The notes under the pieces were generated by a model. The model ran no database searches, had not been told where the DNA came from, and saw only the letters and a list, made by a program, of their open reading frames with translations. From contig NZ_QHCT01000004.1 in assembly GCF_003545885.1 (NCBI RefSeq), forward strand, positions 124,001-188,000: DNA of 64,000 nt, given 5' to 3'. The stretch is from Leptospira stimsonii. GTDB lineage: Bacteria > Spirochaetota > Leptospiria > Leptospirales > Leptospiraceae. Position 1 is the stretch's first letter. Each line of letters begins with the position of its first letter. Shown piece after piece: positions 22,168 through 37,107 of this stretch. The position numbers were made by a program, and so were the translations under genes.

Positions 22168-23729
22168 ATTCCGAATCAAAAGTAAAATTCAAAACTTTTT
22201 GGATCTCCCTTCTTCTTCTTTTAGGATTCGTTTTTTTAGATAGAGTGATCTTTCCGATCGCGCTTTTTGAATTTCCGAACGAACTCGAATGGGATACTTC
22301 TCCTTGGTACAACTTTCTTCACAAAAGAAGAAACATCCGTTTTGAGCCGAGCGAAAAGGGGATTTTGATCGCGGGAAGTAGCGTAGCGTTGTATTCTTCT
22401 TATCCCGATGAGATTGCAGAAAAACTCAATTCTTCCAAGATCGATTCCTCGAACTTCCGCGCGGAATTCTACTCTCATCCCGCGATGTCCCCAACGGATT
22501 TATATTATTACGCGGACGATATTCTCTCTAAAAATCCGGAGCTGGTGGTTTACGTTTTTAATCCCGCCGATTTACAATTAGATTATATTCAAAAAAATGA
22601 ATCCGGTCTCGTAGGCTTTGACGAAAACGCAAGAATCAAAGACTACAAAGTTCGTCATCAGAATCGGTTTATTTTTCCGGGAGAATTTTTGGCGGATCAC
22701 TGGAAAAGTTATTCCAAAGGAGATTTTTTTGCTCAACTCGCAAAAGCCGGAATTCTTCTCAATCGTTATCGAAGTTTTCTTTATGATCCTTGGATGGAAT
22801 ACTTGGAACACCATACGAGGACGATGCGTTCGTATCACTATTATACCGGAGCGATGCCGAAGGAAGGGATCTTTCTTCGCGGTTGGACGCCTCCAAAGTT
22901 TACGATCGAATGCGAACTCAAGGACGGAAAACTTTCGGAAGATATCTTCACACAAAAACCCGGCGTCCGCGTCTCAATCGAGGAGATCACAGAAAACGGA
23001 ATTCCCCTGAAATATCCCTTACTCGATGAAACCTTTGCAAAACCCGGTTGGAAACCTCTCCTTTTGGAATTCGAAGACGAGTTCGGAAAAAAACAGGAAT
23101 CCGTAACCCTACGATTCACCGTATCACCGACAACCAGTTCCGAAGAAGTCGACGCAAGAATTTTCGGAACCCCTGCCACGTATGGAATTCGCCTTCCGCA
23201 AAATTTCTGTAGAAGAGAAATCAGGACTGGAATCTCTTACGAAAGAATCCACGGCTTGGACGACGATCGAGTGGAGAATATGTCGGACGAAGAATATCTG
23301 AAAGATTACGAAAGACGTCTTTACTACAATCCGGAAAACGAAGGCGCCCTAAACCGACTCAAGAAAGTCCAAAGGAATAAAGAGATCCTCGGATCTTCTG
23401 AATTTTTTACCTGGTCCGAATTTACGTTTTTGGAAAAAGCGATCGCAAAGTTCAAAGCGAAGGGCAAAAAACTCGTAGTTATCAATTCACCCGAAAATCC
23501 GATCGAGAGTAAGTATTACAAAAATGGAAATTGGTATAGCGGTTATTTGAATTTTTTCGAATCTCAAAAAGATACGAACTTCGGATTTTACGATCTAAAA
23601 GATTCTATGCCTGACAAAAAATTCTTTCTAGATCCGCATCATTTGACTTACAACTCTGCGCATAAAAGTTCCGAATTGTATGCGGATGCGATCTTAGAAT
23701 TCCTCAAACCTTCCGAACGGAAAAAGTAG
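22164..23729 (+). CDS. membrane-anchored SGNH/GDSL-like protein
   Basis: 521 residues starting with ATGA overlap on the fur stop. One N-terminal membrane helix (about 12-32) precedes a large extracytoplasmic part. IAGSSVALYSSYPDEI resembles the catalytic-Ser block of SGNH hydrolases, and DPHHLTYNSAHKSS near the C-terminus resembles their Asp-x-x-His block. Such proteins include acetyl-transferring or esterase partners of surface glycans (AlgX/DHHW-like). The middle (about 245-355) is a separate beta-rich region. Downstream is a membrane protein with a one-base overlap. The hydrolase/transferase fold is likely; the activity is unproven. Confidence 0.65.
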   Translation: MNSESKVKFKTFWISLLLLLGFVFLDRVIFPIALFEFPNELEWDTSPWYNFLHKRRNIRFEPSEKGILIAGSSVALYSSYPDEIAEKLNSSKIDSSNFRAEFYSHPAMSPTDLYYYADDILSKNPELVVYVFNPADLQLDYIQKNESGLVGFDENARIKDYKVRHQNRFIFPGEFLADHWKSYSKGDFFAQLAKAGILLNRYRSFLYDPWMEYLEHHTRTMRSYHYYTGAMPKEGIFLRGWTPPKFTIECELKDGKLSEDIFTQKPGVRVSIEEITENGIPLKYPLLDETFAKPGWKPLLLEFEDEFGKKQESVTLRFTVSPTTSSEEVDARIFGTPATYGIRLPQNFCRREIRTGISYERIHGLDDDRVENMSDEEYLKDYERRLYYNPENEGALNRLKKVQRNKEILGSSEFFTWSEFTFLEKAIAKFKAKGKKLVVINSPENPIESKYYKNGNWYSGYLNFFESQKDTNFGFYDLKDSMPDKKFFLDPHHLTYNSAHKSSELYADAILEFLKPSERKK

Positions 23730-24973
23730 TGAATACAAATCTGAATTCGTTTTTTTTGCGGATTCGATCCTTATTTGAGAATCCGAAATTCATTCTCCCG
23801 TTATTTTTCATTCTCTATTTCAGCTCATCCCTCTTGATTTGGAGAAAATACGAATGGAATCCGAGCTCTCAGATCAACTTCGGGATCCAATTCGCAGTTC
23901 AGAATCCGGAACAAACACCGAAAGGAGCAGTCGTCTTTCAAAGTCAACCGGGAGATCTCGGGGCAGGATACGACGGACAAATCTTTTACTTTTATTCGAG
24001 AATGTTAAGCGAATTCAATTTGGAATGGCCGAAAGGTTTCGAAACGAATATTCGCGCTCCAAGAATCGGTTATCCTTTTTTGATTTCTCCCTTCGGTTGG
24101 TTCGGTCCCTGGGGAGCCGTTTTCGGAATGTTCTTCGTAAACTTGAGTCTGATTTTATCTTCATGGTTTTTACTCCGTGATCTCTGCGGGAAACAATATC
24201 GGATCGACTCCAGTTTGTATTTGTTTTCACCGTTTCTTTTGGGAAGTTATGCGCTCTTGGTAAGCGACGCGGTCCTTACAAGTCTCCTCGTCTTTGTGTA
24301 TTGGCTTTATAAAAAGGAAAAGTGGATTTTGTTTTCCTTTGTCGGCGCGTTTGCGATTCTCACAAAAGAACAGTCATTCTTCTTACTTTTTCCCTTGGGA
24401 CTTCAATGTTTATCGGAAAAAAAATGGAAAACTTCCCTTTGGGTTCTGTCCACGCTTGCACTCCCGGTCCTCTGGGGAATTTTTTTAAGAATTCAGATTC
24501 CGGAATGGACTCCGACTCGATTTACGGATTTCTTTGCTCCGTTAGACGGCTTTGTTGGATATTGGAAGGAAATCAACGACCCTTCACCGTTTTCCTTTTT
24601 AGAAGCTCCCGACTTTGAAACCAAACTCATCTTGTTTGGAAAAAAGTTTTCGCGAGTTCCACTTTTTCTTTTGTTTCTTTCGGGTTTTTTTGTTCTTATG
24701 AGCGGAGATTGGAGGAAGGCTCCGGGTAACCGGCTTTCTTTCTTTTTAGTGATGTTTTCGATCTTTTCCGCCGGTTATGTTCTTTATTGGTCTTCATACG
24801 AAAACGTTTCGAGAATGTTTACGGTCTCCATCGCTTTCTTAATCTTTTGGAAACTGGAAGACGAAACGATCCGCGATCGTTTCTATTGGCTCGTAACGGG
24901 AAGCATTCTATTTTTGTTTTTGTTTAAGCTGATTTTTATTTCCAAAACTCTCAATTACGAAGTTTGGAAATAA
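23729..24973 (+). CDS. multi-pass membrane protein, GT-C-like, GTG start
   Basis: 414 residues. The GTG at 23729 shares its first base with the upstream stop, so the pair is probably translationally coupled. About ten hydrophobic segments; the first large loop contains FQSQPGDLGAGYDGQIFYFY, and the region RAPRIGYPFLISPFGW follows. An acidic loop followed by many helices is compatible with GT-C glycosyltransferases or related lipid-carrier enzymes, but no signature decides it. It may act with the SGNH-like protein on a surface glycan. Confidence 0.65.
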   Translation: MNTNLNSFFLRIRSLFENPKFILPLFFILYFSSSLLIWRKYEWNPSSQINFGIQFAVQNPEQTPKGAVVFQSQPGDLGAGYDGQIFYFYSRMLSEFNLEWPKGFETNIRAPRIGYPFLISPFGWFGPWGAVFGMFFVNLSLILSSWFLLRDLCGKQYRIDSSLYLFSPFLLGSYALLVSDAVLTSLLVFVYWLYKKEKWILFSFVGAFAILTKEQSFFLLFPLGLQCLSEKKWKTSLWVLSTLALPVLWGIFLRIQIPEWTPTRFTDFFAPLDGFVGYWKEINDPSPFSFLEAPDFETKLILFGKKFSRVPLFLLFLSGFFVLMSGDWRKAPGNRLSFFLVMFSIFSAGYVLYWSSYENVSRMFTVSIAFLIFWKLEDETIRDRFYWLVTGSILFLFLFKLIFISKTLNYEVWK

Positions 24974-25091
24974 TTTTAAAAACTCCGAAGGTATGTTTTT
25001 CGGAAATTTTTGGATCAAACGGTAAATACGAAATCTTTTTAGAAAGAAGATTTTTCCGACAAAGGAACGCTTTTGCAAAAAAGAATTGAAA

Positions 25092-25106
25092 CGGACTTAA
25101 AGTCCG
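25092..25106. repeat. palindromic dispersed repeat, copy 2
   Basis: CGGACTTAAAGTCCG, the reverse complement of the element at 10441-10455, with flanking similarity on the minus strand including CTTTGTCGGAA. Confidence 0.7.
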
Positions 25107-25171
25107 CATCAAAGATAATTACGGAGAATTCTAGTTTTACGCAGTCGTAAGTCTTACCAAGAAGAATTCGT

Positions 25172-25225
25172 TGTGTAGGAGCTCACACGACAGAGACACA
25201 CCGCTTGCGGCGCGTTCCACGCCGC
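25172..25225. repeat. repeat palindrome and GC-rich hairpin at a convergent junction
   Basis: TGTGTAGGAGCTCACAC (25172-25188) belongs to the dispersed repeat family. It is followed by GCGGCG-CGTTCCA-CGCCGC (25207-25225), a six-pair stem without T-run, between the ends of two convergent genes. Confidence 0.5.
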
Positions 25226-25242
25226 GGAATCGGAGTTCCTTT

Positions 25243-26823
<1,581 letters not shown>

Positions 26824-26827
26824 GTTC

Positions 26828-28330
26828 TTATTCCAGGCCGTATGTCTTACGGATTTTTTCGTCCGCCTTTTCCGCTTCTTCTCGATTGAGAATCAAGGGA
26901 ACTTGAACGTCCAAAAACTTCAGTCGAAGATACTTTTCCTTTGATTCGCTCAAAATCTTTTTGAGGTCTTCCAATTGAGTCACTGGAATTCCGTTTACGG
27001 ATTCCAAAACCAAATTGACGAAGTAATCGGAGGAAGAATTGACCGGATGTGATAATTTTCTATACAGAACGACGTCCGTCTTTTTGGTTCTGTTGAGACC
27101 GTCCTCGATGAAATAAAAAAATCTGTATAAGAGTTGGCTTCCTCCGGAAGTGTTTCCACCTCGACTCCAACTCGTAATCAGATCTCGAGACATTTCCTGA
27201 AAAAGAAGTCCTCCGATCATCGAGAAATCATACGGTTTATCGTATTGATTTCTCATAAAGTCAAAGTCGGGCATACGAATCGCCGGAAAAGAAACGTTCA
27301 TTTCCTTTCCGTTTCTATAGAATTTGAAAGTAATCTTATCTCCCGCGTGTTTGTTGTCGACGATTTCGACAAAGTCCACTCGCGCGTCCCGGTCCTGCAT
27401 CACGGTACCGTTTTTACCGATCGGATTTCCGTCGATCTCCACGAGAAAGTCTCCTTCTTTCAGATACTTTTCTGCGGAGCCGTTTTTTAAAACCTTAGAA
27501 ACAAAAACTCCTTCCAAGGAATCCGGAATCCCCTTTGCCTTTCGCAAAGAAACGTTGAACGAATTGAGAGTTCGGACCCCGAGTTCCACATATCCGTCGT
27601 ATTTTCCGTCTTCGATATCGGTTAGGAAATGGCGTATAACGTTGGTTGGAATGAGGTAACCGATATTCTCACCCTTAGTCGCGACTTGGAAGGCGATCCC
27701 AACAACTTTGTCGTCTTGGATTGCAGGTCCTCCGGAGTTTCCCGGATTGATCGCCGCGTCGACTTGAAGAACCAAATGACTGTCCACCGCAGAATGAGAA
27801 TAAACGGATTGATCCTTTCTTGAAACGATTCCCCTCGTCACGGAAACCTTATTTCCACCGATCGGATAACCGACCACGATCAAGGGAGAATTGAGTTCTG
27901 GAATTTCTCCGAGTTGAAGATCTCTCGAGTCTTTATAGAATTCGGGACTTTCCGCTTCGAGAACCGCCAAATCACAGTCATGCGCGATATGGAGAATTTT
28001 CACTCCATACCATTCGGTTTGGTTGTATCTCTGAACCTGAACGAACTTTGCGTTCGAGATTACGTGCGCATTCGTGATGATTCTTTTATTCCCGATCAAA
28101 AAACCGGTTCCGGAGCTCGCGCGAACCGCGTCCGTTGTCCAAGGCGAAAACGGATTTACCGCTTGGGAATAAACTCGAATTTGTACGACCCCTTTACGGA
28201 GTTCGTCAAAGGGAAGAGGACCCTCGACCGCGTTTGTTTTCGTTTGAAAAAACAAAATCGCCGAAACAAGAAGAAGTTGGCGACTTCTCTTGACCCCAAT
28301 TCTTAAAAAACCGGATAGATTAGCCGTCAA
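26828..28330 (-). CDS. HtrA/Deg-family serine protease with PDZ domains
   Basis: About 500 residues. TTG at 28330 has GGAGG five bases upstream; another in-frame TTG at 28342 is possible. A signal-like hydrophobic segment (LLLVSAILFF) leads into the protease domain. The triad is His in ITNAHVIS, Asp in HDCDLAVLE and Ser in INPGNSGGPAI. The first PDZ (about 285-370) contains GVFVSKVLKNGSAEKYLKEG; a second, weaker one near the end has VNGIPVTQLEDLKKILSES. Deg proteases degrade misfolded envelope proteins, and leptospiral HtrA proteins can also be secreted. It heads a two-gene unit with its inactive paralogue. Confidence 0.9.
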   Translation of the reverse strand: MTANLSGFLRIGVKRSRQLLLVSAILFFQTKTNAVEGPLPFDELRKGVVQIRVYSQAVNPFSPWTTDAVRASSGTGFLIGNKRIITNAHVISNAKFVQVQRYNQTEWYGVKILHIAHDCDLAVLEAESPEFYKDSRDLQLGEIPELNSPLIVVGYPIGGNKVSVTRGIVSRKDQSVYSHSAVDSHLVLQVDAAINPGNSGGPAIQDDKVVGIAFQVATKGENIGYLIPTNVIRHFLTDIEDGKYDGYVELGVRTLNSFNVSLRKAKGIPDSLEGVFVSKVLKNGSAEKYLKEGDFLVEIDGNPIGKNGTVMQDRDARVDFVEIVDNKHAGDKITFKFYRNGKEMNVSFPAIRMPDFDFMRNQYDKPYDFSMIGGLLFQEMSRDLITSWSRGGNTSGGSQLLYRFFYFIEDGLNRTKKTDVVLYRKLSHPVNSSSDYFVNLVLESVNGIPVTQLEDLKKILSESKEKYLRLKFLDVQVPLILNREEAEKADEKIRKTYGLE

Positions 28331-28368
28331 TGGGCCCTCCAAAAAGAATATTCAAATTTTAGAATTTT

Positions 28369-28921
<553 letters not shown>

Positions 28922-28984
28922 ATTTTTAATTTACGGGTTCTATTCAAAAAACCGGAGACATTTCAAACAATTCTTTTTTATTCC

Positions 28985-29015
28985 CAAGAAAGAAAAGCCC
29001 GGCAAAACCGGGCTT
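28985..29015 (-). terminator. terminator of htpX
   Basis: On the minus strand AAGCCCGG-TTTTG-CCGGGCTT (29015 down to 28995) is followed by TTCTTTCTT. It is a perfect eight-pair stem 27 bases after the htpX stop. Confidence 0.88.
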
Positions 29016-29042
29016 ATTTTGGAATTCAAAAAATTTTCGGAA

Positions 29043-29933
29043 TCAATATCCGGAATTTTTCAGAGCGGCGATTCTCGCTTCTAACGGTGGGTGAGTGGAA
29101 AAAAGAGCAAACCACTTACTGTGCCCCGAAATCTTCATAGTTGCAAGAGCTTCTCCGCCTCTCGGATCTTCCGGTGCTTCGAAAGTACGTTTTAATTTTT
29201 CAAGAGCGGCCACCATATTCTGACGTCCTGCGATCTTCGCGCCGCCCGCGTCCGCACGGTATTCTCTTGTTCTCGAAAAATACGCGACCACGATCGATCC
29301 GAGAATGCTGAACAGAATGCTCAACACTATGTTCGCAACCAGACGTACTGTATATTGCGCGTCTTCGTCCTTTACAAGAGTGCTCAATGCGTAACCTACG
29401 ATTCTCGAGAAGAATATTACGAATGCGTTAACTACTCCCTGCACAAGAGTCATAGTCACCATGTCTCCGTTCGCGACGTGTGCGAGTTCGTGAGCGAGAA
29501 CTCCTTCCACTTCGGAACTGTCCATCACTTGTAAGAGCCCGCTAGAAACGGCAACCAGAGAACTCGACTTGGAAGGTCCGGTCGCAAACGCGTTGACTTC
29601 GGGAGAATGATAAATTCCCACCTCGGGCATCGGAATATTCGCGGCTCTTGCGAGTCTTTCTACTTTGGAATACAATTCTCTTTCCACTCCGGTTGCGGAC
29701 TGACGGTTGATCACTTGGACGCCCATCATGGTCTTCGCCATGAACTTTGAGAGGAGGAGGGAAATAAAAGATCCGCCCATACCCCAGAGTAGGGCAAACA
29801 CCATCAAGGATCCGTAATTCAGTCCGTTTGCGTTGAGATACGGTCCAATTCCGAGCACGCTCGTTACGATCGAAATCGTAACCACAACCAAGATATTGGT
29901 CAGCAAAAACAACCCAATTCGTTTAAACCACAT
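29043..29933 (-). CDS. htpX: HtpX membrane zinc metalloprotease
   Basis: 296 residues, the usual HtpX length. Two N-terminal helices (IGLFLLTNILVVVTISIV, then YGSLMVFALLWGMGGSFISL), the zinc motif HELAHVANGD, and two further helices, then SRTREYRADAGGAKIAG, whose Glu completes the zinc site. It ends LFSTHPPLEARIAAL, as usual for HtpX. It degrades misfolded inner-membrane proteins together with FtsH in other bacteria. A good ribosome site (AGGAGA, seven bases before ATG) and a strong terminator mark it as monocistronic. Confidence 0.96.
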   Translation of the reverse strand: MWFKRIGLFLLTNILVVVTISIVTSVLGIGPYLNANGLNYGSLMVFALLWGMGGSFISLLLSKFMAKTMMGVQVINRQSATGVERELYSKVERLARAANIPMPEVGIYHSPEVNAFATGPSKSSSLVAVSSGLLQVMDSSEVEGVLAHELAHVANGDMVTMTLVQGVVNAFVIFFSRIVGYALSTLVKDEDAQYTVRLVANIVLSILFSILGSIVVAYFSRTREYRADAGGAKIAGRQNMVAALEKLKRTFEAPEDPRGGEALATMKISGHSKWFALFSTHPPLEARIAALKNSGY

Positions 29934-30378
29934 TTTGGTTTCTCCTATTCATCTTCTTTTTATATACTATCAGTCGGTCTAAGAACGATTTCTATTTTTT
30001 CACGGGTCGCAGGTTTTGTAGATCGGATTTTCGTTCGATTCTTCTTTACCAGATTCAATTCGGAATTCTTCGCCCCTTCGTTTTTGTAAAGTCGCTCGAC
30101 GTCTCATAAAGACAATTTTGCGAGTTCGCAAATTAGACCGTTTCAAAGTGACTTTCGATCCCTTTGAAAAAGGTTCCGGAAGCAGGATTCTTTCTTTTTA
30201 ACAAAAAAACAAAAACCTTCTTCCGGAAAAGTTCCGATCCGTTTCGGTAAATCGGAAACTTCTTCTGATCCAAAATTCCCAGAGTGAACTTTCGTTAGTC
30301 GCAATTCCCGTAAAATTCTTCTTGGCGTTCGATTTTCCCGCGACGCGATTTTGGAACGCAAAACAAGGAGAATCGTTT
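29934..30378. other. 445-base gap, no gene seen
   Basis: Between the permease end and the htpX start, both minus. It should hold the htpX promoter and the end of the permease transcript. T-rich and A-rich runs are present (around 30190-30210), but there is no clear hairpin. A 72-codon frame has no family features. Confidence 0.55.
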
Positions 30379-31985
<1,607 letters not shown>

Positions 31986-31989
<4 letters not shown>

Positions 31990-32454
31990 TGTTTCGATTT
32001 ACTCCCAAAGTCCACTTGAATTACGTTGGACTTGTCGTCCTTCGTATCACCCTCTTTTTTCTCTGTTAAAACCGTCTTTTCGACCTGAGGGAAATGTTTT
32101 AGTTCTTCCGGTTCGGTCGTAAAAACTTTCATATTTGTTAGCGTTGTTTGCGTTTTATCAAAATAACGAAGGACGCAGTCCCAGGGAATAAACACTTCTT
32201 CCCAGTTGTATCCGAATTGAAGTTCCGCGTAGATCCATTCTTCCTGAAGATCGAGGTTTCGAACGCCGCCTTTGGGACTAAAGACAAGGACAATCCCGGA
32301 TTCTTTTTCGTCTCCGACTAATCCTCGTTTGCCGATCACGAGTTTGGGATGAGGAAGGGCGTGCAAAAAGAAAGTACCGAATCCGTCCCAGTAGAGATCG
32401 AACAGTTGTCGCTTGAACTTTCTGAGACTCAGAACTTCTTCTTTTAGATTTCCC

Positions 32455-32462
<8 letters not shown>
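31986..32462 (-). CDS. SspB-like ClpXP adaptor protein
   Basis: 158 residues from ATG at 32462, eight bases inside the upstream gene; the open frame extends further up, but only across that gene. The core has ESGIVLVFSPKGGVRNLDL and FGYNWEEVFIPWDCVLRYFD, matching the SspB substrate-binding fold (beta strands ending in a V-P-x-x-x-V-x-x-x-x-D segment). After an acidic, Lys-rich linker it ends NVIQVDFGSKSKQ, in the place of the ClpX-binding tail of SspB. It would deliver tagged proteins to ClpXP. It is sandwiched by overlaps between a sugar dehydratase and a permease. Confidence 0.75.
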
Positions 32463-34353
<1,891 letters not shown>

Positions 34354-34501
34354 GTAGGAAATAAAATCCTCTTGTTCCTAAAAGTCCAATCTTTTTGAAA
34401 TAACGAACGCCGATTTTTGACCGATTCGAAAAATGTGTTGCAGAAATTCTTTTCTTGCCCCACTCCAATAGGAGAATAAATCGGTTTTAGATCGGTACAC
34501 T

Positions 34502-34972
34502 TTGAAAGAAATTATCATCAACCTCCAAGGGGATTTGGACTTTAAACTCGGAGAAGCCCTATTCTCCAAGTTGGAAGAACTTTCCGAAGCCCCAAGAAGA
34601 ATTTTACTGGACGCTTCCGGCTTGAACTCAGCGACCCTCGAAGGAGCCTCGATTTTAAACCGACTTCCGGAACGTTTTCCGGATTCTAAATTCGCCATTT
34701 GTACGGTTCAGGACGGAATCGATCTTTCTTCGGACGGCAAAACTTCCATTCCCGTTTTTCAAGACAGAGAATCGGCAAAGTCGCATCTTATAGCAAAGGA
34801 CGACGCTCAGGACCAAGGTTTTTCGGAAGGATCTCCGGTTCTGGTGAATTGTCCCATCTGCTTTCATCTTTTGAAAATTCAGAGCTCCGGGAACTACGCT
34901 TGTCCCGTTTGTAGCGCGAAATTCTTCGTCACGAAGGATTATAGAACCTCGGCTTTTGAAAGATTATTATAA
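34502..34972 (+). CDS. STAS-like domain with C-terminal zinc ribbon (TTG start)
   Basis: 156 residues. The only usable start is TTG at 34502; an in-frame stop lies 33 bases upstream and no close ribosome site is seen. Residues 1-100 look like a STAS (anti-anti-sigma-type) fold: KEIIINLQGDLDF, then RRILLDASGLNSATLEGASIL. The Ser that is phosphorylated in SpoIIAA-type proteins (DSSGL) is not there, so classical partner switching is doubtful. Residues 115-150 form a four-Cys ribbon, CPICFHLL and CPVCSAKFFV. The combination is unusual. Divergent from the dehydratase and convergent with the next gene. Confidence 0.72.
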   Translation: MKEIIINLQGDLDFKLGEALFSKLEELSEAPRRILLDASGLNSATLEGASILNRLPERFPDSKFAICTVQDGIDLSSDGKTSIPVFQDRESAKSHLIAKDDAQDQGFSEGSPVLVNCPICFHLLKIQSSGNYACPVCSAKFFVTKDYRTSAFERLL

Positions 34973-34977
34973 TATTC

Positions 34978-37107
34978 TTACATTTCTTCGAATAACTTGA
35001 TCGTTTCCTGAACTTCCACGGGAACATTGCCGGCTTGAAAATACGGGTTGTATCTTTTTTTGATTCCGGAAACGAGTCTACGTTTTCTCGCCTCAAAGGA
35101 ATCCATAGATTCCCGGAGAACCGGATCTTTTCGAAGATTCGTCCGAATCTCCGGAGCAAAGGGCACATAACGGTTTAGAATGTCTCTGCAAACGCGATTG
35201 AGTCGGAGCTTCCCGGAAGACTCGAATAAAATCCAATATGAATAATCGGAACCGAAGATGTCCTTTAGATTCTTCTTATACTTCATCAATTGCTGATCGA
35301 TTCCTTTTTTCGCGTCCGGTGTGAGAGCCGGCGACTTACGATAATTCTCCAGATATAAAAAATACTCGGAGGTCAACGAAGGAGGAGAAGAATCCTTCCA
35401 CTTCCTTCCTCGAACCGTTCTTTCAATTTCCCAGCGGAATTCTCCCAAGGTTCTCGTGATCGCTAAGGTCATGTTTTCGTTGAGAATCTGCGGGAACACT
35501 AGTCTTCCTCTCGAACTCAAACCGGAAGTCACCTCTTGCCAGAGGACTCCTCTGTTTCCGAACACGGGAAGAATGATACAATCCGGAAAAATTTCCTTCA
35601 TAGCAAGTTCGGGTTTTCCCGGAGTTTGCTCCGGTTCGAAGGTGATCTGTCTGTGAAAAAGATGTCTGTCTATCTTATGAACGTGATCTACGACTGCCTT
35701 GAGTTTTTCCGGAGTCATCAAAAACGCATCCGTCTCTCCGTACATCTGATCCTCGGAAAGAATCGGATAGGCAAGCGTTGGATTTGTGGAAACCCCGATG
35801 ATCCCGTTGTATAAAAGATTGCTCAACTCCCAGTCCAGAAGATGTAGGAGGTCCTCGATCCCGCTTTGATCGGCGGAGTCGTCCTTACCGGTTTTACGAA
35901 CGAGAGAAGCTTTGACTTGTTCGTAAGATTGGGCGAGATGATTTCGGGATGGAGTTTTTTTTCCGGAAAGAATCAGACCCAACCATTCCGGTAAAAGATA
36001 GATCGCAAGATTGTGGTTAGACGGATACGGTTCTTCGGAACGATTTCTCAATTTTTCCAAGGTCGAGTAGAGTTGAACGATTCTGGAAGGAGAAAGTAGA
36101 TTCTCATCCAAAAAGAAAAAATGAAGGAACAAAAGAACCGGTTTTGGAATCGGTGAAATGTCAGAACGATACTTCGCATAACAAGAAGCATACAATTGTA
36201 AAAACGTCTGAATATCTTCCGGCTTGTGATCCTTCCGAACGAGACCCGGATGTTCTTTGAAAGCGTTGACCCTTTTTTGAATATCCGCAGTCGCCGATGC
36301 ACTCATTCCGGAATATCTTAGAATCTGATGAAGGCTCTCTCTAAATTCGTCGGGAAGAGGTTGATCATCCTGGCCGGTTGCACCCGCCATATGAACCCCG
36401 CCCCAGGTTTTCGTTTTTTCGGCGTCTTTTTCCGGCGCCGTAAGAATTTGGATTCCGATATCGTTTCCTTTGACATTGAGAATCGTCGCGTCGAAACGAA
36501 TCCATTCTCGATCGTCTCCGGAAAAAAGAACATGGATTTTTTCTCCGGCTCCGATCGGAAACGAGTGGTAGATTTTTTTCGTAAAGACCTTTGCATGAAA
36601 GGTTTTTTGAACCGACTCCGGGACGATCGGACCGGAATATATCAAACCGGGGAATGCTTCTTCTCCATCCGTTAAGAATACGACCGGAACGATCTTTTTC
36701 GGATGAGGACCCAAATCGTGAACAAGGTGTTGCAACCTCTTGAAGATCAGAACGTCCCTCCAAGCGGGAAGTTCTCCTAAGTGCGCGAGATAGATCGCGA
36801 GTTCCGGGAGCAAAACATCCTGAAACCAAGAAGGGGATTCTACCATCCTCCTCAGATCCGAAACGTTTGCCTGGTCTAAAAAAGTATGGATGTGTATAAC
36901 GTCTCTTCCGTTGAGATAGGTGAGAGGAAGTTTTTTGAGAATTCTCGCTCGATACATGGCTCGAAGCTCGTTTGAGCGGCGAAACCTTTTTTCAAGCCAA
37001 TATCCCGCAAGTACCAGAAGCACGACGAAGATGGTTCCGTTGATGACCGGGATCCAGGAGAATTCGGGCCAGACTAAAACGGGACGAGCTTGTGCGAGAA
37101 GAAACAT
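34978..37107 (-). CDS. large protein of unknown function with one N-terminal membrane helix
   Basis: 709 residues. A single hydrophobic segment (IPVINGTIFVVLLVLAGYWL, about 18-38) precedes a long soluble part, so it is probably anchored with the bulk in the cytoplasm. Around residues 170-230 KIHVLFSGDDREWIRFDATI then VKGNDIGIQIL resembles the beta-barrel of PilZ/YcgR-like domains, but no RxxxR motif of cyclic-di-GMP binders is seen. The rest is mixed helix and strand with no family I recognise. It may be specific to Leptospira. Convergent with the STAS-like gene, five bases apart. Confidence 0.7.
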   Translation of the reverse strand: MFLLAQARPVLVWPEFSWIPVINGTIFVVLLVLAGYWLEKRFRRSNELRAMYRARILKKLPLTYLNGRDVIHIHTFLDQANVSDLRRMVESPSWFQDVLLPELAIYLAHLGELPAWRDVLIFKRLQHLVHDLGPHPKKIVPVVFLTDGEEAFPGLIYSGPIVPESVQKTFHAKVFTKKIYHSFPIGAGEKIHVLFSGDDREWIRFDATILNVKGNDIGIQILTAPEKDAEKTKTWGGVHMAGATGQDDQPLPDEFRESLHQILRYSGMSASATADIQKRVNAFKEHPGLVRKDHKPEDIQTFLQLYASCYAKYRSDISPIPKPVLLFLHFFFLDENLLSPSRIVQLYSTLEKLRNRSEEPYPSNHNLAIYLLPEWLGLILSGKKTPSRNHLAQSYEQVKASLVRKTGKDDSADQSGIEDLLHLLDWELSNLLYNGIIGVSTNPTLAYPILSEDQMYGETDAFLMTPEKLKAVVDHVHKIDRHLFHRQITFEPEQTPGKPELAMKEIFPDCIILPVFGNRGVLWQEVTSGLSSRGRLVFPQILNENMTLAITRTLGEFRWEIERTVRGRKWKDSSPPSLTSEYFLYLENYRKSPALTPDAKKGIDQQLMKYKKNLKDIFGSDYSYWILFESSGKLRLNRVCRDILNRYVPFAPEIRTNLRKDPVLRESMDSFEARKRRLVSGIKKRYNPYFQAGNVPVEVQETIKLFEEM

